A DNA stretch of 64,000 bases from Providencia sp. PROV188 (GCF_027595165.1 NZ_CP097291.1:2728001-2792000), one strand, 5' to 3'. Counted from the stretch's first letter, positions 1-13,139 are shown. Translations and numbers: made by a program. The notes: a model not told the origin generated them from the sequence alone.

Positions 1-551
1 CTTAACCACTTTTCAATCAACAATGTATCGTCAAATTGGAAAGCAAGCTCAATGGCTTCTGGCAGTGCATCCAGAGCATCAACTTTGCTCATTCCAACAC
101 TGGAACCTTCCAAACTCGGTTTAACGATAAGTGGCAGTCCTAAGTGCTTAACTTGCTGAGCTAACTGCTCTTTTTTAATATTAGTATATTTCTGCTTGTT
201 AAGTGAAATATATGGAGAAACACTTAGTCCAGCACCTTGCCAAAGTTGTTTGGTGCGTAGTTTATCCATACTCAGTGCAGATGCCATTACGCCACTGCCG
301 GTGTATGGAAGCCCGAGAAACTCAAGCATTCCTTGGATCGTACCGTCTTCCCCGCCACGACCATGTAAGGCGATAAACGCTTTATCAAACCCAGCTTCTT
401 TTAATGTCACAACAGGAAAATCTTGGGTATCAATTGGATGTGCATCAACGCCCGCTTGGCGTAATCCCGCCAATACAGCATTGCCAGACTGAAGTGACAC
501 TTCACGTTCAGCAGATGTGCCGCCAAAGAGAACCGCGATTTTTTCTGTCAT
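1..551 (-). CDS. ddl: D-alanine--D-alanine ligase (partial, 3' end outside window)
   Basis: Joins two D-alanines with ATP to make the dipeptide that MurF adds to UDP-muramyl tripeptide, in the cytoplasm. The visible 183 residues begin [20 protein letters not shown], the family N-terminus, and include [14 protein letters not shown] and the ATP-grasp start [19 protein letters not shown]. The ATG is at 549-551, two bases after the murC stop, so it is the last visible gene of the dcw cluster and is translated with murC. The C-terminal half of the ATP-grasp domain lies beyond base 1. The dcw location points to the DdlB type. Identity is very sure; the DdlA/DdlB subtype is inferred from context. 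Confidence 0.96.
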   Translation of the reverse strand, partial: MTEKIAVLFGGTSAEREVSLQSGNAVLAGLRQAGVDAHPIDTQDFPVVTLKEAGFDKAFIALHGRGGEDGTIQGMLEFLGLPYTGSGVMASALSMDKLRTKQLWQGAGLSVSPYISLNKQKYTNIKKEQLAQQVKHLGLPLIVKPSLEGSSVGMSKVDALDALPEAIELAFQFDDTLLIEKWL

Positions 552-553
552 GC

Positions 554-2017
554 TTATTCCTCAACCATCGGTGGCTGTAATTTCGTTTCTGCTAGGTTTT
601 TGGCTATTTTACCAATATTTCCTGCGCCTTGAACTAAAATTAAGTCGTTATCATCAAGAACTTGTGCCAGCATATGTGAAACTTGTTCAGGTTCTGCCAC
701 AAAAATAGGGTCAACCTGCCCACGACCGCGGATTGTACGACATAATGAGCGGCTATCAGCTCCTGGAACTGGCTTCTCACCCGCAGAATAAACTTCCAGC
801 ATTAGCAAGACATCTACCTGCCCTAGCACGTTTGCGAAATCATCGTATAAGTCACGAGTACGCGTATAACGATGAGGCTGGAAAACCATAACGATACGTT
901 TATCTGGCCAGCCTGCGCGAGCGGCTTTAATCGTGGCATCCACTTCTGTTGGATGGTGACCATAGTCATCCACCAGCATCACTTCGCCTTCTTTACCATT
1001 CACATTACGCAGCGCGTAGTTACCTAGGAAATCGAAACGACGACCTGTTCCTTGGAATTCCACGAGTGCGGACAGAATGTGTAAATCGTCGATACCTTCT
1101 TCGGTTGCTACCGCAACCGCTGCCGTTGCATTGAGCGCATTGTGGCGACCAGGTGCATTTAGCACAACAGTTAATTCTGGCATGCCTTCACGAGCAATCG
1201 TGAAAAAGCCTTGATTCCCTTTTTGCTCGTACTTGGTGATACGAACATCCGCATCGTCACTAAAGCCGTAAGTGGTAATGTAACGACCGATTTTTGGTAA
1301 TAATGAGCGGATCACTGGGTCATCGATACACATCACTGCACGGCCATAGAATGGCAAGTTATGCAGGAAGTTGATGAAGGTATCTGTCAGGTTTTCAAAA
1401 TTGCCCTGATAGGTATCCATGTGATCAGCTTCAATATTTGTCACAACTGCAACAAGTGGCTGTAAATGCAAAAATGATGCATCACTTTCGTCCGCTTCAG
1501 CGATTAAATAACGGCTGCTACCTAAGCGAGCATGGGTTCCCGCTGATTTCACTAATCCGCCATTCACAAATGTTGGGTCTAAGCCCGCTTGAGCGTAGAT
1601 CCCAGAAATCATTGCCGTTGTCGTTGTTTTACCGTGAGTTCCCGCCACTGCGATACCATGACGGTAACGCATTAATTCAGCCAGCATTTCAGCACGGCGA
1701 ATCACTGGGATACGCAGCTCTTTTGCAGCTTGAATTTCAGGGTTCTCTGCAGAAATAGCCGTAGAAACGACTACCACACTTGCATTTTCAACGTTTTCAG
1801 GACGATGGTTAAAATAGATAGTGGCGCCTAACTCAGTCAGTTGCTGAGTCACTGCATTAGGTGCTAAATCTGAACCACTAATTTCATAACCTTCGTTAGC
1901 CAACACTTCAGCGATACCACCCATGCCAGCACCACCGATGCCGACAAAATGAATGTGCCGTACTCTACGCATTTCTGGCACCGATGTTCTTAATTTCGCT
2001 AACTGTTGTGTATTCAC
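554..2017 (-). CDS. murC: UDP-N-acetylmuramate--L-alanine ligase
   Basis: Adds the first amino acid, L-alanine, to UDP-MurNAc in cytoplasmic peptidoglycan precursor synthesis. The 487 residues match the family length. The N-terminal Rossmann motif [17 protein letters not shown], the Mur ligase P-loop [12 protein letters not shown] near residue 128 and the C-terminal [12 protein letters not shown] are visible. It lies 2 bp before ddl and about 50 bp after murG, in the co-directional cell-wall cluster. The start [18 protein letters not shown] resembles the E. coli protein. Confidence 0.98.
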   Translation of the reverse strand: MNTQQLAKLRTSVPEMRRVRHIHFVGIGGAGMGGIAEVLANEGYEISGSDLAPNAVTQQLTELGATIYFNHRPENVENASVVVVSTAISAENPEIQAAKELRIPVIRRAEMLAELMRYRHGIAVAGTHGKTTTTAMISGIYAQAGLDPTFVNGGLVKSAGTHARLGSSRYLIAEADESDASFLHLQPLVAVVTNIEADHMDTYQGNFENLTDTFINFLHNLPFYGRAVMCIDDPVIRSLLPKIGRYITTYGFSDDADVRITKYEQKGNQGFFTIAREGMPELTVVLNAPGRHNALNATAAVAVATEEGIDDLHILSALVEFQGTGRRFDFLGNYALRNVNGKEGEVMLVDDYGHHPTEVDATIKAARAGWPDKRIVMVFQPHRYTRTRDLYDDFANVLGQVDVLLMLEVYSAGEKPVPGADSRSLCRTIRGRGQVDPIFVAEPEQVSHMLAQVLDDNDLILVQGAGNIGKIAKNLAETKLQPPMVEE

Positions 2018-2069
2018 TGTATTTCGCTTCTCTATAAATTCTGTCTACATTCTATTTTGTATGGTCAGG

Positions 2070-3143
2070 CTATTTCGCAACATCGCAAATAACCGCCGCA
2101 ACACGTTCGGTTGCATCCGTGATGGCACAGCTATAGGCTTTATCTGCCATCGACAATAATTCGGCTCTATCCCACTTGTTGAGTAACTCAACAACAGCTT
2201 CGGGTGTAAATTGCGGTTGTTCAATAATCTTCGCAGCCCCTGCTTGTTCTAAAGGCAGTGCATTCCAATATTGTTGGCGGTCTTTATGCTGGAAAGGAAC
2301 AAAAATCGCAGGTAAACCTGCCGCAGCTATCTCACTGACAGTTAATGCACCTGAACGACAAACCACAATATCAGCCCATGCGTAAGCTTGCGCCATATCA
2401 TCAATAAATTCAGTCACTTTAAACTCAGAATTGCCTGAATTTTGCAAGCAATCATTATACAGTGCTTCTGTCGATTCCTTACTGCCTTTTCCAGCCTGAT
2501 GCCAGATATTTAACTGTTTGCTCACATTTCCAGCGACTACAGGCATGACTTGATTTAAAATTCGTGCCCCTTGGCTACCACCTACAACTAATACGCGTAT
2601 CGCGCCTTCACGACCAGCTAAGCGCTCTTGTGGCGCTGGCAATGCCAATACATCTTCACGCACAGGGTTACCTACAACGGGTGCCTCAGGGAATGCGCCA
2701 GGGAAAGCTTGTAAAACACGTTTAGCGATTTTTGATAACCATTTATTGGTTAATCCCGCGATCCCATTTTGTTCATGGAGAACAACAGGGACGCCACATT
2801 GCCAAGCCGCGATACCGCCGGGGCCAGATACATAGCCGCCCATACCAAGAACGGCATCAGGTTGATAGCGCTGAATAATCGCTTTCGCTTGGCGAATGGC
2901 TTTATAGATACGCCAAGGTGCACCAATTAATGCACCAATGCCTTTGCCTCTTAAACCCGAGATCTGAATAAACTCAATATCAATACCGTGTTTCGGTACT
3001 AAGGTGGCTTCCATGCGATCCGCAGTACCTAACCAGCGAATTTCCCAACCTTGAGCCTGCAAATAATGCGCCACAGCTAAGCCGGGAAAAACGTGTCCCC
3101 CAGTTCCGCCTGCCATAACGAGTAATTTTTTTGCCTGACTCAT
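2070..3143 (-). CDS. murG: UDP-N-acetylglucosamine--undecaprenyl-PP-MurNAc-pentapeptide transferase
   Basis: Transfers GlcNAc to lipid I to form lipid II on the cytoplasmic face of the inner membrane. The 357-residue protein has the N-terminal [16 protein letters not shown] glycine-rich loop, [11 protein letters not shown] near residue 100 and the donor-site region [17 protein letters not shown] followed by [13 protein letters not shown]. Its ATG overlaps the ftsW stop by 4 bases, indicating translational coupling. Confidence 0.98.
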   Translation of the reverse strand: MSQAKKLLVMAGGTGGHVFPGLAVAHYLQAQGWEIRWLGTADRMEATLVPKHGIDIEFIQISGLRGKGIGALIGAPWRIYKAIRQAKAIIQRYQPDAVLGMGGYVSGPGGIAAWQCGVPVVLHEQNGIAGLTNKWLSKIAKRVLQAFPGAFPEAPVVGNPVREDVLALPAPQERLAGREGAIRVLVVGGSQGARILNQVMPVVAGNVSKQLNIWHQAGKGSKESTEALYNDCLQNSGNSEFKVTEFIDDMAQAYAWADIVVCRSGALTVSEIAAAGLPAIFVPFQHKDRQQYWNALPLEQAGAAKIIEQPQFTPEAVVELLNKWDRAELLSMADKAYSCAITDATERVAAVICDVAK

Positions 3144-4333
3144 TTGGAACTCCTTACAAACGCCTGAGCTTTCTCAAGTCGTGTTTCATAATCAATTCTA
3201 AGTAACACAGCGATCGCCGCTGACATCACTAATAAACTCGACCCCCCGTAACTGATTAACGGGAGTGTTAAACCTTTCGTTGGCAACATGCCTGCCGCAG
3301 CTCCCACGTTAACCAATGCTTGGAAGGTAAACCAAATACCGATGGCACACGCGAGATATCCACCAAATAATTGCTTTGTCAGTAGCGCTCTACGTCCTAC
3401 CATCATCGCTCTAAACGCCAGCATGAATACCATCAGTAACACCAGAACCACACCTACATAACCCAGCTCTTCAGCTAGTACGGAGAAAATAAAGTCAGTG
3501 TGTGCTTCCGGTAAATATTCTAATTTCTGTACTGAGTTGCCCAGACCTTGACCAAGTAGCTCGCCTCGACCAAACGCCATCAAAGATTGTGTTAACTGAT
3601 AGCCACTACCAAACGGGTCATCCCACGGGTTTAAGAAGGATGTTACGCGGCGCAAACGATACGGTTCAAAGACAATCAAAGCCAGTACGCCTACACCACA
3701 AGCCGCGATACCGATGATAAACGGCGCTAAACGCGCACCGGCTAAAAACAGCAACCCTAACGTAGTCACAACCAGTACAACTACCGTTCCTAAGTCTGGC
3801 TGCAACAGCAGCAATAACGCCATCATGATCAAAATACACATCGGTTTTACGAAGCCGAAAAACTTGGTGCGCACTTCATCTGACTTACGAACTAAATAGC
3901 TGGAAACGTAACAAAACAACGCGAATTTCGAAATTTCTGCGGGCTGAATTTTCACAATACCGATGTCAATCCAACGTGATGCCCCGTTGACGGAACTACC
4001 AGCCACCAGCACCACTGCCAGCATGCCCAATGCGCCCATCAGCAAAATAAAACTGTATTTTTCCCATGTTGCCATCGAGACCCGCATTACCCCTAAAACC
4101 AGAAGAAATGCGACGACCAAATACACCACGTCACGCTTAGCAAAATAGAATGGGTCATCCGTTAATCGTTGTCCTACAGGCATCGATGCGGAGGTCACCA
4201 TAATGAAGCCGATTGCCGCCAGACCGAATGCTAACCAAACCAATGTACGGTCGTAGAGCGTCGTGCCTGAAATCACGCCATTCTTTTCACCGATGATCCA
4301 GTTTTTTAAACGCAAAGCACCCGGTATGGTCAT
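3140..4333 (-). CDS. ftsW: Peptidoglycan glycosyltransferase FtsW (SEDS family)
   Basis: Polymerises septal glycan strands from lipid II with FtsI (PBP3). The 397-residue polytopic protein has roughly ten hydrophobic segments and the SEDS signatures [47 protein letters not shown] and the C-terminal [14 protein letters not shown]. It overlaps murG by 4 bases, and its ATG overlaps the first base of the murD stop codon. Confidence 0.98.
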   Translation of the reverse strand: MTIPGALRLKNWIIGEKNGVISGTTLYDRTLVWLAFGLAAIGFIMVTSASMPVGQRLTDDPFYFAKRDVVYLVVAFLLVLGVMRVSMATWEKYSFILLMGALGMLAVVLVAGSSVNGASRWIDIGIVKIQPAEISKFALFCYVSSYLVRKSDEVRTKFFGFVKPMCILIMMALLLLLQPDLGTVVVLVVTTLGLLFLAGARLAPFIIGIAACGVGVLALIVFEPYRLRRVTSFLNPWDDPFGSGYQLTQSLMAFGRGELLGQGLGNSVQKLEYLPEAHTDFIFSVLAEELGYVGVVLVLLMVFMLAFRAMMVGRRALLTKQLFGGYLACAIGIWFTFQALVNVGAAAGMLPTKGLTLPLISYGGSSLLVMSAAIAVLLRIDYETRLEKAQAFVRSSK

Positions 4334-5658
4334 TAACCTAACTCCTTAGCGAGTTGAGCAAAAACATCACCTCGCTGCTCAAAACTTTTGAACTGATCTA
4401 AGCTGGCACATGCAGGGGATAACAGCACCATGTCGCCCGATTTTAACAACGGCGCAATTTGGCGCATACTCTGTTCCATCGTATCTGTCAGCACAGATTT
4501 TTCTGGTGCGAGTTCTGCTAATTGCTGACCGTCACGACCAAAACAATATAAACGGTAGTTATCTGCCGAAATGTATTCTTTGAGCGGAGAAAAATCAGCT
4601 GACTTGCCATCACCACCCAACAATAAGTAAATGTTACCATCCACATGTAACCCATTGAGTGCAGCTTCTGTACTGCCCACATTGGTCGCCTTCGAGTCGT
4701 TGATCCAACGCACACCGCGATTGAAAAAGACCAGCTGGAAGCGATGAACTAAACCGGCATACTCTTTTAAGACTTTAAGGCTCGCATCACGCGGGATTGC
4801 CACGGTATCAGCTAAGGCTAATGCAGCCAGTGCATTCATATAGTTATGCTGCCCAGTCAGATGCATTTGCGCCACATCCAACACCTCTTCACCTTGAGCA
4901 ACTAAGACACGTTTTTGCGTATCAAAGTAGTAATCACCGCTATTTAAACCAAAACTGGTGTATTGGCTAACACTCTGGTCATGTGGGAGCGTTAGCGGGT
5001 CTTGCGCGTTCACAATACAGTGTTGCGCATTATCATAAATACGTAATTTTGCTGCGCGATATTGCTCAAGCCCCAATGGATAGCGATCCATATGATCTTC
5101 AGTCACATTCAACACGGTAGCAGCTGCTGCACGTAGGCTAGACGTAGTTTCCAATTGGAAGCTAGACAGTTCCAACACAAACAGGCTATGCCCTTGATTG
5201 AGCAAAGAAACTGCAGGAATACCAATATTCCCGCCCACACCAACGGAAATTCCAGCTGCTTTCGCCATTTCTCCCACAAGGGAAGTTACCGTGCTTTTAC
5301 CATTAGAACCTGTGATTGCGACAATCGGCGCATCCGCCTCACGGCAGAACAGCTCAATATCTCCCACAATTTCAATACCGTTGCTTGCAGCTTCCTGTAA
5401 CTGTGGCGTTGCTAACGCAATGCCTGGGCTGGCAACAATCAGATCCGCTTGTTGCAGCCATTCATTATTTAAGCTGCCACTATGACAAACAACATTCTCA
5501 GGCAGTTTATCAACACCAGGTGGCACAGCGCGGGTATCCATCACGCGAGGAACAACCCCACGAGCAAGGAAAAAGTCAACGCAGGAAAGCCCGGTTAAAC
5601 CTAAGCCGATAATCACTACGTTTTTACCCTGATACTGCTGAGCCTGTGAACCAATCAT
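4333..5658 (-). CDS. murD: UDP-N-acetylmuramoyl-L-alanine--D-glutamate ligase
   Basis: Adds D-glutamate to UDP-MurNAc-L-Ala. The 441-residue protein shows the N-terminal NAD-like fold [13 protein letters not shown], the ATP loop [17 protein letters not shown] near residue 117, the [10 protein letters not shown] motif and the C-terminal [20 protein letters not shown]. It sits tightly between mraY (1-base gap) and ftsW in the dcw order known from E. coli. Confidence 0.98.
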   Translation of the reverse strand: MIGSQAQQYQGKNVVIIGLGLTGLSCVDFFLARGVVPRVMDTRAVPPGVDKLPENVVCHSGSLNNEWLQQADLIVASPGIALATPQLQEAASNGIEIVGDIELFCREADAPIVAITGSNGKSTVTSLVGEMAKAAGISVGVGGNIGIPAVSLLNQGHSLFVLELSSFQLETTSSLRAAAATVLNVTEDHMDRYPLGLEQYRAAKLRIYDNAQHCIVNAQDPLTLPHDQSVSQYTSFGLNSGDYYFDTQKRVLVAQGEEVLDVAQMHLTGQHNYMNALAALALADTVAIPRDASLKVLKEYAGLVHRFQLVFFNRGVRWINDSKATNVGSTEAALNGLHVDGNIYLLLGGDGKSADFSPLKEYISADNYRLYCFGRDGQQLAELAPEKSVLTDTMEQSMRQIAPLLKSGDMVLLSPACASLDQFKSFEQRGDVFAQLAKELG

Positions 5659-5659
5659 C

Positions 5660-6742
5660 TTAACGCACCTTCAATGTTGCTAGTCCAATCAGAACTAACA
5701 TGAGAGAGATAATCCAGAAACGCACGATAACGCGTGGTTCCGGCCAACCTTTCAATTCATAGTGATGGTGAATTGGTGCCATACGGAAAATTCGTTGACC
5801 ACGTAATTTGAAGGAGCCAACTTGTAAAATCACCGACAGTGTTTCAACCACAAACACACCGCCCATGATCACTAATAAGAATTCTTGGCGCAGTAAAACA
5901 GCGATAGTTCCTAATGCTCCACCTAATGCCAAAGAGCCTACATCACCCATAAATACTTGTGCTGGGTAGGTGTTGAACCATAAGAAGCCTAAACCTGCCC
6001 CAACAATCGCCGTACACACAATCACTAATTCCCCCGCGTGCGGTAAGAATGGAATGTGTAAATAGTTAGCAAAGTTAACGTTACCCGTTGCCCATGCGAC
6101 TAACGCAAAACCTGCGGCAACAAACACGGTTGGCATAATCGCTAAACCGTCTAACCCATCGGTTAAGTTAACGGCGTTACTGGTTCCAACGATAACGAAG
6201 TAAGCCAGTAAAATGTACAGCACACCTAATTGCGGCATCACATCTTTAAAGAATGGAACCACTAACTGAGTTGCTGGTGTATCTTTACCAATCGCATACA
6301 TAGAGAATGCAACAACGAGCGCCAATACTGATTGCCAGAAGTATTTCCAACGTGCAATCAAACCACGGGTGTCTTTTCGAACGACTTTGCGGTAATCATC
6401 AACAAAACCAACAATACCGTAGCCCACTAAAACCAGCAGCACACACCAGACGTATGGATTATCCAAACGCGCCCATAACAGCACTGACATGCAGATAGAA
6501 AATAGGATTAAAATCCCACCCATCGTTGGCGTGCCACGTTTACTAAAGTGAGATTCAGGGCCCTCGTTACGTACCACTTGCCCAATTTGCATTTTTTGCA
6601 AATAAGCTATCAGGTGCGGCCCCATCCACAGAGCAATAACTAATGCTGTCAGCAAACCGACAATGGCTCTGAACGTCAAATAGGAGAAGACGTTAAAAGC
6701 AGAAAATTTATGAACCAATAATTCGGCTAACCAGACTAACAT
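5660..6742 (-). CDS. mraY: Phospho-N-acetylmuramoyl-pentapeptide transferase
   Basis: Integral membrane enzyme that moves phospho-MurNAc-pentapeptide to undecaprenyl phosphate, giving lipid I. The 360-residue form starting [10 protein letters not shown] matches the usual length, so this ATG is preferred over one three codons upstream (6751). Visible motifs include [48 protein letters not shown] (catalytic Asp) and [12 protein letters not shown]. The start overlaps the murF end by 7 bases. Confidence 0.97.
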   Translation of the reverse strand: MLVWLAELLVHKFSAFNVFSYLTFRAIVGLLTALVIALWMGPHLIAYLQKMQIGQVVRNEGPESHFSKRGTPTMGGILILFSICMSVLLWARLDNPYVWCVLLVLVGYGIVGFVDDYRKVVRKDTRGLIARWKYFWQSVLALVVAFSMYAIGKDTPATQLVVPFFKDVMPQLGVLYILLAYFVIVGTSNAVNLTDGLDGLAIMPTVFVAAGFALVAWATGNVNFANYLHIPFLPHAGELVIVCTAIVGAGLGFLWFNTYPAQVFMGDVGSLALGGALGTIAVLLRQEFLLVIMGGVFVVETLSVILQVGSFKLRGQRIFRMAPIHHHYELKGWPEPRVIVRFWIISLMLVLIGLATLKVR

Positions 6743-8094
6743 TCGAAGCACTCCTTCAATGCATTCACGACATCTTCCATCGCGGAGCTGCGTGAACCTT
6801 TAACTAAAATAGAAACAACATCATTCTGCTGTGCTAGCGGAATTAGTCGGGTTAATAAATCTTGTTTCGCGGTAAAATGCTCACCACGTTCGCTAGATTG
6901 GCTAATGATTTCGCTTAACTGTCCAACACTAAGAACTTTATCCAAACCCGCTTGCTTCGCGGCTAAACCAACACGTTCGTGGCACTCATGGGCATAATCA
7001 CCAAGCTCCCCCATGTCACCGACAACCAAAATGCGATAGCCCGGCATTTTCGCCAGCACATTAATCGCTGCAATCATCGAACCATCATTGGCATTATAGG
7101 TATCGTCCAGTACGACTTTCGTCTCACTTAAACTCACTGGGAATAAACGCCCAGGTACCGCTTTCGTGGTAGCTATACCTTGTTTGATATCTTCTAAGGT
7201 TGCTCCCACAGAAATGGCTAATGCACTTGCCGCTAAAACATTGGCAATGTTATGTACACCCGGTAATGGCAATGTGATCTCAACCTGCCCTACCGGCGTA
7301 TGTAGCGTAAAATCAGTTGTCAGCTGTTTGATTTGAATATCTGAAGGATAGAAATCCGCTTTTTCAGTCAGCGAGTAATACCAAATGGTTTGACGAGGGT
7401 TAAATTGCCACTTATCCGAGTAGCTATCTAAGTTCACAATCGCCGTGCCTTCATCTGGCAGACCTTGGTAGATTTCACCTTTGGCTTTAGCAACGCCTTC
7501 TGGGGAACCAAAACCAGCAAGATGCGCACCAAATAAGTTATTCACTAATGCAGTTTCTGGCTTAACGATATTGGTTGTGTATTCAATTTCATGTGGGTGA
7601 TTAGCCCCCATTTCGATCACGGCAAATTGGTATTCATCCGTTAAACGGAACAGCGTCAGTGGAACACCAATATCATTATTCAAGTTACCTGCGGTATATA
7701 AGGTTTTACCGCGTTGCGCCAGAATCGAGGCAGTCATCTCTTTCACGGATGTTTTGCCGGAAGAGCCAGTCAACCCAACCACTCTCGCTTTAGATTGTTG
7801 GCGAACCCAAGCGGCGATTTGCCCCATCGCGATACGCGTATCTTCAACAATCACTTGTGGGCAGCTCACTTCCAGTTGATGGTCAACTAACAGTGCTGCG
7901 GCACCCGCATCCACCACTTGAGCGGCAAAATCATGGGCATCAAAACGCTCGCCTTTTAAGGCAATAAACAGGCAGCTAGCGTCGATTTTACGGCTATCGG
8001 TACTCACGTTTAATAACGCTAATTCGTTATTGCTCGCTTTTTCAATACGACCGTGAGTGATTTGTGCCAGCTGGGTTAAGGTCATCGGGATCAT
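6736..8094 (-). CDS. murF: UDP-MurNAc-tripeptide--D-alanyl-D-alanine ligase
   Basis: Adds D-Ala-D-Ala to the UDP-muramyl tripeptide. The 452-residue protein has the ATP loop [18 protein letters not shown] near residue 107, [12 protein letters not shown] and the C-terminal [17 protein letters not shown] motif. Its ATG overlaps the murE stop in a 4-base ATGA arrangement, and mraY follows with a short overlap, so these genes are very probably cotranscribed and coupled. Confidence 0.98.
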   Translation of the reverse strand: MIPMTLTQLAQITHGRIEKASNNELALLNVSTDSRKIDASCLFIALKGERFDAHDFAAQVVDAGAAALLVDHQLEVSCPQVIVEDTRIAMGQIAAWVRQQSKARVVGLTGSSGKTSVKEMTASILAQRGKTLYTAGNLNNDIGVPLTLFRLTDEYQFAVIEMGANHPHEIEYTTNIVKPETALVNNLFGAHLAGFGSPEGVAKAKGEIYQGLPDEGTAIVNLDSYSDKWQFNPRQTIWYYSLTEKADFYPSDIQIKQLTTDFTLHTPVGQVEITLPLPGVHNIANVLAASALAISVGATLEDIKQGIATTKAVPGRLFPVSLSETKVVLDDTYNANDGSMIAAINVLAKMPGYRILVVGDMGELGDYAHECHERVGLAAKQAGLDKVLSVGQLSEIISQSSERGEHFTAKQDLLTRLIPLAQQNDVVSILVKGSRSSAMEDVVNALKECFEC

Positions 8095-9578
8095 GCCATC
8101 ACCCCCAACAATCTTGCGACAGTCAAGCGGTCTGAATAATCTAAACGGCGAGAACCAATAATTTGATAATCTTCATGACCTTTACCCGCCACTAAAATCA
8201 CATCATCAGGTTGTGCTTGTAAGATAGTGTTGGTAACGGCTTCTGGGCGCCCTGGGATCGCAAATACGCGGCTAGAATCCAAAATACCCGCCATGATGTC
8301 GTTGATAATATCCAGCGGATCTTCGCTGCGAGGGTTATCGTCGGTGATCACGACTTTATCAGCGTATTGTTCAGCAGAAGCACCCATCAGAGGGCGTTTG
8401 CCTTTATCTCTATCACCGCCACAACCAAAGACACACCACAGCTTGCCTTTACAATGTAAACGCGCAGCCGCTAACGCTTTTTCTAATGCGTCAGGGGTAT
8501 GAGCATAATCCACAACCACAGTTGGTTTGCCTGCAACGCTGAAAACTTCCATACGGCCACAGACTGGCATTAATGCGCCGGTTGTCGCTAAAAGCTTCTC
8601 TAATGGATAATCCATCATCAATAGCGTCGCCATCGCCAGCAATAAGTTGCTTACGTTAAACGCCCCCATTAATGGGCTTTCAAACGAACCTTCACCCCAA
8701 CTTGACATGAAATGAATAGTTGCGCCTTTATCGTGATAATCCACGTCGGTGGCTTTTAACCATGGACCTTGCCAGTTAGCTGGAATACGATTCTCCATCG
8801 TCACCGCACAAGCTTGCGGCAAACGCTGCAACCACTTCAGCCCGACTTCATCATCAGCATTAATAATTTGAGTTTTGGTTTGATGAGTAGAAAACAGTAA
8901 CCATTTAGCGGCTTCATAGTTAGCCATATCACCATGATAATCAAGATGATCACGGCTTAAGTTAGTGAACACTGCCGCATCAAATTGCAGCGCAGCAACA
9001 CGACCTTGCACCAAGCCATGAGAAGAAACTTCCATCGCCGTCAACGTCGCTTTTTTATTCAGTAATTGAGTCAGTTCTAATTGGATATCAACAGCGGAGC
9101 CTGTGGTGTTCTCGCTTGGAGAAACTTGCCCCAGTAGCCCATTACCTACCGTTCCCATTACTGCTGATGTTTCGCCTAATCCTTTTGCCCATTGCGCAAT
9201 TAATTGCGTGGTGGTGGTCTTACCGTTGGTCCCCGTCACACCCACTAATTTCATTTGGGATGAAGGTTGATGGTAAAACTCACCCGCTAATGCGGATAAA
9301 CGATTGTTTAGGTCGTTAAGATAAATGACAGGCACACCATGAATAAAGCGAATTTCGCCTTCTTCTGCTTCGCCTTGTGCTTCTGCGATAACCGCAGAAA
9401 CCCCTTGTGCGATAGCTTGAGGAATATAGTGTCTACCATCTGACTGATGGCCTTTTATAGCAATAAACAGATCGCCCGCGGCAGCCTTTCGACTGTCTAG
9501 CGTCATCTCTCGTAAAGAGATATTTGTTGTACTCACACCAAATGGGGCGAGGAGTTCACAAAGATTACGATCTGCCAC
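8091..9578 (-). CDS. murE: UDP-MurNAc-L-Ala-D-Glu--meso-diaminopimelate ligase
   Basis: Adds meso-diaminopimelate as the third stem residue. The 495-residue protein has [20 protein letters not shown] (P-loop) near residue 112, the carbamylated-lysine region, [16 protein letters not shown] and the DNPRSEDP motif that selects diaminopimelate rather than lysine. The N-terminus overlaps the end of ftsI by 14 bases. The DNPR motif supports a Gram-negative type of peptidoglycan. Confidence 0.98.
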   Translation of the reverse strand: MADRNLCELLAPFGVSTTNISLREMTLDSRKAAAGDLFIAIKGHQSDGRHYIPQAIAQGVSAVIAEAQGEAEEGEIRFIHGVPVIYLNDLNNRLSALAGEFYHQPSSQMKLVGVTGTNGKTTTTQLIAQWAKGLGETSAVMGTVGNGLLGQVSPSENTTGSAVDIQLELTQLLNKKATLTAMEVSSHGLVQGRVAALQFDAAVFTNLSRDHLDYHGDMANYEAAKWLLFSTHQTKTQIINADDEVGLKWLQRLPQACAVTMENRIPANWQGPWLKATDVDYHDKGATIHFMSSWGEGSFESPLMGAFNVSNLLLAMATLLMMDYPLEKLLATTGALMPVCGRMEVFSVAGKPTVVVDYAHTPDALEKALAAARLHCKGKLWCVFGCGGDRDKGKRPLMGASAEQYADKVVITDDNPRSEDPLDIINDIMAGILDSSRVFAIPGRPEAVTNTILQAQPDDVILVAGKGHEDYQIIGSRRLDYSDRLTVARLLGVMA

Positions 9579-11331
9579 TTTTAACCTCTTTTTGACTGTT
9601 CACGATTTCACTTTTATCGTCTGTTTGCAATGCATCAGGCTCGACGTTCATGAGACGTAAAACCCCGCCCATGATAGAACCAAAGATAGGTGCAGATACT
9701 GCACCTCCGTAGTACTTACCGGCTTTTGGATCGTTGATTAACACAACGAGGGCATAGCGCGGGTTGCTTGCGGGAGCAACCCCTGCGGTATAAGCGATAT
9801 ATTCATTGATATAGCGCCCTTCAGGTCCGACTTTTTTCGCGGTACCTGTTTTAATTGCAATACGATAGCCTTTAATTGCGGCACGTGTTCCCCCGCCACC
9901 TGGCAGAGCAACACTTTCCATCATATGCACAACGGTGCGCATTATTGGCTCAGGAAACACTCGCGTCCCCGGAACAGGCGGGTCGACTTTAGTAATCGAT
10001 AACGGGCGATATATCCCAAAACTACCGATCGTTGCATAGGCACGCGCAAGTTGTAATGGAGTCACCATCTGCCCGTACCCGAAAGAAAAGGTGGCCCTTT
10101 CTAAATCTGACCACCGTGTTTTTTTACTTGGAAAGATGCCACTACTTTCCCCGACTAACCCCAGATTAGTCGGCTTGCCAAACCCAAAGCGGCTATACAC
10201 GTCCACCAGCTCTGTAGCAGGCATCGCTAACGCTAATTTTGAAACACCAACGTTACTCGACTTCTGTAAAATACCCGTAATGGATAACTCTGCGTAACGC
10301 GCAACGTCTTTGATTTCATGACCATTAACGCGGTACGGATAGGTATTTAGTACGGTATTTTCTTTTATAATTTTGTTTTGTAGCGCACTCATGACGACAA
10401 GTGGCTTCACGGTTGAACCCGGTTCAAAAATATCCGTGATAGCACGGTTACGCATGAAATCCATCGGCGTACCCGCGAGATTATTTGGGTTATAGGATGG
10501 ACTGTTTGCCATCGCTAAAATTTCCCCAGTATTCACATCCACCAGGATTGCCACACCGGACTCAGCTTTGTTCTCTTGAACGCCTTTCGTCAGCTCGCGA
10601 TACACAATAGATTGAATACGCTCATCAATACTGAGCATCAAATTATGTGCTGCTTGGCTATCGACGGAAGAGACGGTCTCAATCACGCGTCCATTACGAT
10701 CTTTACGTACCGTACGTTCACCCGGAGAGCCTTTTAACCAACGGTTAAAGCTTTTTTCTACCCCTTCAATGCCTTCACCATCGATATTTGTTACGCCTAA
10801 TAAGTGGGCTGTAACCGGACCTGATGGGTAATATCGGCGAGATTCTTTACGTAAATAGATCCCCGGAACTTTTAGTTTGCGGACATATTCACCGATGGAG
10901 GGGTTAACTTGACGAGCGAGGTAAACAAAGCGCCCTTTCGGGTTAGCAGAAATTTTGGTGGTGATTTGTTCAAGAGGAATATCTAATGCATCGGCGAGCG
11001 CTTTCCAGTGTTCATCGTTACTTACGCCGCCTTTTTCAAAGACTTCTTTAGGATCAGCCCAGATAGCGTTAACCGGAACACTGACTGCTAATTGGCGACC
11101 TTCACGGTCACTGATCATTCCTCGAGCCGTTGATACTTCTTGAACGCGAAGGGAGCGCATATCTCCCTCTTTAACCAGTTTTTCAGGGGCAATAATTTGT
11201 AGGTACGCAACGCGAGTCAACAACCCTGCTAGTGCCAACCCAATACATCCACACAACAAAACAAAACGCCAGCGAACAAAGCTGGTGACTTCTTCTGTTT
11301 TCTTGTTCTTAGCGGGTTTGGTTGCTTTCAT
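9565..11331 (-). CDS. ftsI: Peptidoglycan D,D-transpeptidase FtsI (PBP3)
   Basis: Division-specific transpeptidase that crosslinks septal peptidoglycan with FtsW. The 588 residues comprise a short cytoplasmic tail, one membrane anchor (about residues 22-42, [20 protein letters not shown]), the dimerisation domain, and the transpeptidase domain with [11 protein letters not shown] (SxxK nucleophile), KSSNVGVSK (SxN) and [11 protein letters not shown] (KTG). It sits 12 bp after ftsL and overlaps murE. The penicillin-binding motifs look intact. Confidence 0.98.
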   Translation of the reverse strand: MKATKPAKNKKTEEVTSFVRWRFVLLCGCIGLALAGLLTRVAYLQIIAPEKLVKEGDMRSLRVQEVSTARGMISDREGRQLAVSVPVNAIWADPKEVFEKGGVSNDEHWKALADALDIPLEQITTKISANPKGRFVYLARQVNPSIGEYVRKLKVPGIYLRKESRRYYPSGPVTAHLLGVTNIDGEGIEGVEKSFNRWLKGSPGERTVRKDRNGRVIETVSSVDSQAAHNLMLSIDERIQSIVYRELTKGVQENKAESGVAILVDVNTGEILAMANSPSYNPNNLAGTPMDFMRNRAITDIFEPGSTVKPLVVMSALQNKIIKENTVLNTYPYRVNGHEIKDVARYAELSITGILQKSSNVGVSKLALAMPATELVDVYSRFGFGKPTNLGLVGESSGIFPSKKTRWSDLERATFSFGYGQMVTPLQLARAYATIGSFGIYRPLSITKVDPPVPGTRVFPEPIMRTVVHMMESVALPGGGGTRAAIKGYRIAIKTGTAKKVGPEGRYINEYIAYTAGVAPASNPRYALVVLINDPKAGKYYGGAVSAPIFGSIMGGVLRLMNVEPDALQTDDKSEIVNSQKEVKSGRS

Positions 11332-11343
11332 TCTTAACCTTCG

Positions 11344-11664
11344 TTATTGCTTGGAAACAATAATGTTTTCTTGGGATGGCTCCACATGAACCATTTGTAA
11401 TTTCTCAACAGATAAACGCTCAACACGGCTGTGACTGGCTAACGCATTCTCTTCAAGAATCAAGTTTCGCCATTCGATATCGAGAAAATCTTTTTCTTCG
11501 TACAACTTATCTTTGGCGGCGGTCAGCAGTCGTGTTTCATGAGCGGTGGTCACCACAAACACAGCGCTAATCACTATCGCGGCTAGCAAAATCATCGGAA
11601 TAATTCCGTAACGAAATAAATCACGACCGATGACTCTGGCTAAACTGTGTCTTTCTGGTGTCAT
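11344..11664 (-). CDS. ftsL: Cell division protein FtsL
   Basis: Small bitopic divisome protein that forms a coiled-coil complex with FtsB and FtsQ and activates FtsWI. Its 106 residues contain a short cytoplasmic N-terminus, one membrane helix (about residues 19-40, [20 protein letters not shown]) and a periplasmic heptad-like region ending in [15 protein letters not shown], typical of enterobacterial FtsL. The start overlaps the rsmH stop by one base. Confidence 0.96.
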   Translation of the reverse strand: MTPERHSLARVIGRDLFRYGIIPMILLAAIVISAVFVVTTAHETRLLTAAKDKLYEEKDFLDIEWRNLILEENALASHSRVERLSVEKLQMVHVEPSQENIIVSKQ

Positions 11665-12617
11665 TACTCTACCGCTCTCTCTGCAAAACGTAACACCGAG
11701 CTACGTGCTCGTGGGTTTTCGTCAACTTCAATCTCGGAAGGCTTCATTTTGCCTAATGCGCGTAATTTAGCGGCACCTAGCTCTTTGATTTGCGCTTCTG
11801 TCAGCGGGATCCCCGCAGGAACAGAAGGTCCGGTACTGTTTTGACGAATAAAGCGTTTTACTAATCTGTCTTCCAATGAATGGAAACTGATCACGGATAA
11901 ACGCCCTTCAGGTGCTAAAACAGACATCGCACCATTTAATGCTTTCTCAATCTCTTCCAGCTCGCTATTGATATAAATACGAATCGCTTGGAAGCTGCGG
12001 GTTGCTGGGTGCTTATGTCGGTCTTTAATCGGACTGACTTTGGCAATCAGCTCGGCCAAATGACGCGTACGCGTTAGCGGCTCTTCTTCTGGATTATGGT
12101 TACGCTCAACGATGGCTCTTGCGATGCGCTTTGCAAAACGCTCTTCACCAAATGTTTTTAATACCCATGCGATGTCGTCAGCTTCTGCCGTCATCAGCCA
12201 TTGCTGCGCTGATTGACCACGCGTTGGGTCCATTCGCATATCCAGTGGTCCATCACGCATAAATGAGAATCCACGCTCTGGGTCATCTAACTGCGGCGAA
12301 GAGACACCGAGATCCAGCAACACACCATCAATCTTGCCCACTAAGCCTTCTTCTTCCACATAATCTACAATTGCTGAAAATGGGCCATGCTTAATCATAA
12401 AACGTGGGTCATCAATTCCTTGAGCGGCTTTAATCGCCTCTGGGTCACGGTCAATGGCAATCAAGCGACCTTGCTCTCCCAGTTGGCTTAAAATTAAGCG
12501 AGAGTGTCCACCGCGACCAAATGTGCCATCAATATAGATACCATTTGGTTTAAGATTTAAGCCGTTCACTGCTTCATCGAGCAGTACTGTTACATGTTTA
12601 AATTGCTGCTGTGTCAT
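11664..12617 (-). CDS. rsmH: 16S rRNA (cytosine1402-N4)-methyltransferase
   Basis: SAM-dependent enzyme (formerly MraW) that methylates N4 of C1402 in the ribosomal decoding centre. The 317-residue protein shows the family start [14 protein letters not shown] motif [31 protein letters not shown] and [14 protein letters not shown], with the C-terminal [14 protein letters not shown]. It lies 2 bp after mraZ in the conserved mraZ-rsmH-ftsL order. Confidence 0.98.
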   Translation of the reverse strand: MTQQQFKHVTVLLDEAVNGLNLKPNGIYIDGTFGRGGHSRLILSQLGEQGRLIAIDRDPEAIKAAQGIDDPRFMIKHGPFSAIVDYVEEEGLVGKIDGVLLDLGVSSPQLDDPERGFSFMRDGPLDMRMDPTRGQSAQQWLMTAEADDIAWVLKTFGEERFAKRIARAIVERNHNPEEEPLTRTRHLAELIAKVSPIKDRHKHPATRSFQAIRIYINSELEEIEKALNGAMSVLAPEGRLSVISFHSLEDRLVKRFIRQNSTGPSVPAGIPLTEAQIKELGAAKLRALGKMKPSEIEVDENPRARSSVLRFAERAVE

Positions 12618-12619
12618 TG

Positions 12620-13078
12620 TTATAGTGACAAATCCTGTAGACGGGCGGACAGCGGTTCGTCGGCTAGACGCTCAGCAGCGATGTCATTTTCCACTTGCTG
12701 GTACCACATCTGTTCATCCCAAATTTCAAATTTATTTATTTGGCCCACCAACATGACCTCTTTTGTTAGCCCTGCGTGTTGACGCAGCGTGCTAGCTAGC
12801 AAAAGACGTCCTGCATTGTCTATCTGACATTCACTGGCATGACCAAGTAAAAGGCGCTGTACTCGACGTTCTGCGGGATTCATGGTGGATAACTTAGATA
12901 GTTTTTCCTCAATGATTTCCCATTCGGGTAAGGTATAAAGCAGCAGGCATGGCTGGTGAAGGTCAATGGTACATACCATTTGCCCTTTCGATTCCTCGCT
13001 CAGCATTCCTCGATAACGAGTAGGCACGGTTAGCCGCCCTTTGCTGTCGAGATTAACCAGTGTAGCCCCACGAAACAT
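12620..13078 (-). CDS. mraZ: Transcriptional regulator MraZ
   Basis: First gene of the dcw cluster; AbrB-like protein that in E. coli forms a ring and represses its own operon. The 152 residues carry two MraZ repeats, the first beginning [20 protein letters not shown] and the second around [21 protein letters not shown]. The start is at the ATG directly behind the boxes at 13101-13122, consistent with autoregulation. Confidence 0.98.
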   Translation of the reverse strand: MFRGATLVNLDSKGRLTVPTRYRGMLSEESKGQMVCTIDLHQPCLLLYTLPEWEIIEEKLSKLSTMNPAERRVQRLLLGHASECQIDNAGRLLLASTLRQHAGLTKEVMLVGQINKFEIWDEQMWYQQVENDIAAERLADEPLSARLQDLSL

Positions 13079-13100
13079 ACCTGATTTTTCCCCTTTATTT

Positions 13101-13122
13101 CCAACTGCCCCACTTTACCCCA
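13101..13122 (-). promoter_or_regulatory. MraZ-box repeats upstream of mraZ
   Basis: Read on the minus strand there are two TGGGG boxes exactly 10 bases apart (13118-13122 and 13108-13112) and a weaker TGG box next to them (13101-13103). E. coli MraZ binds TGGGN direct repeats separated by five bases at this place. The match in sequence, spacing and position is good; binding itself is inferred. Confidence 0.8.
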
Positions 13123-13139
13123 CAATTCTCCACTTATAA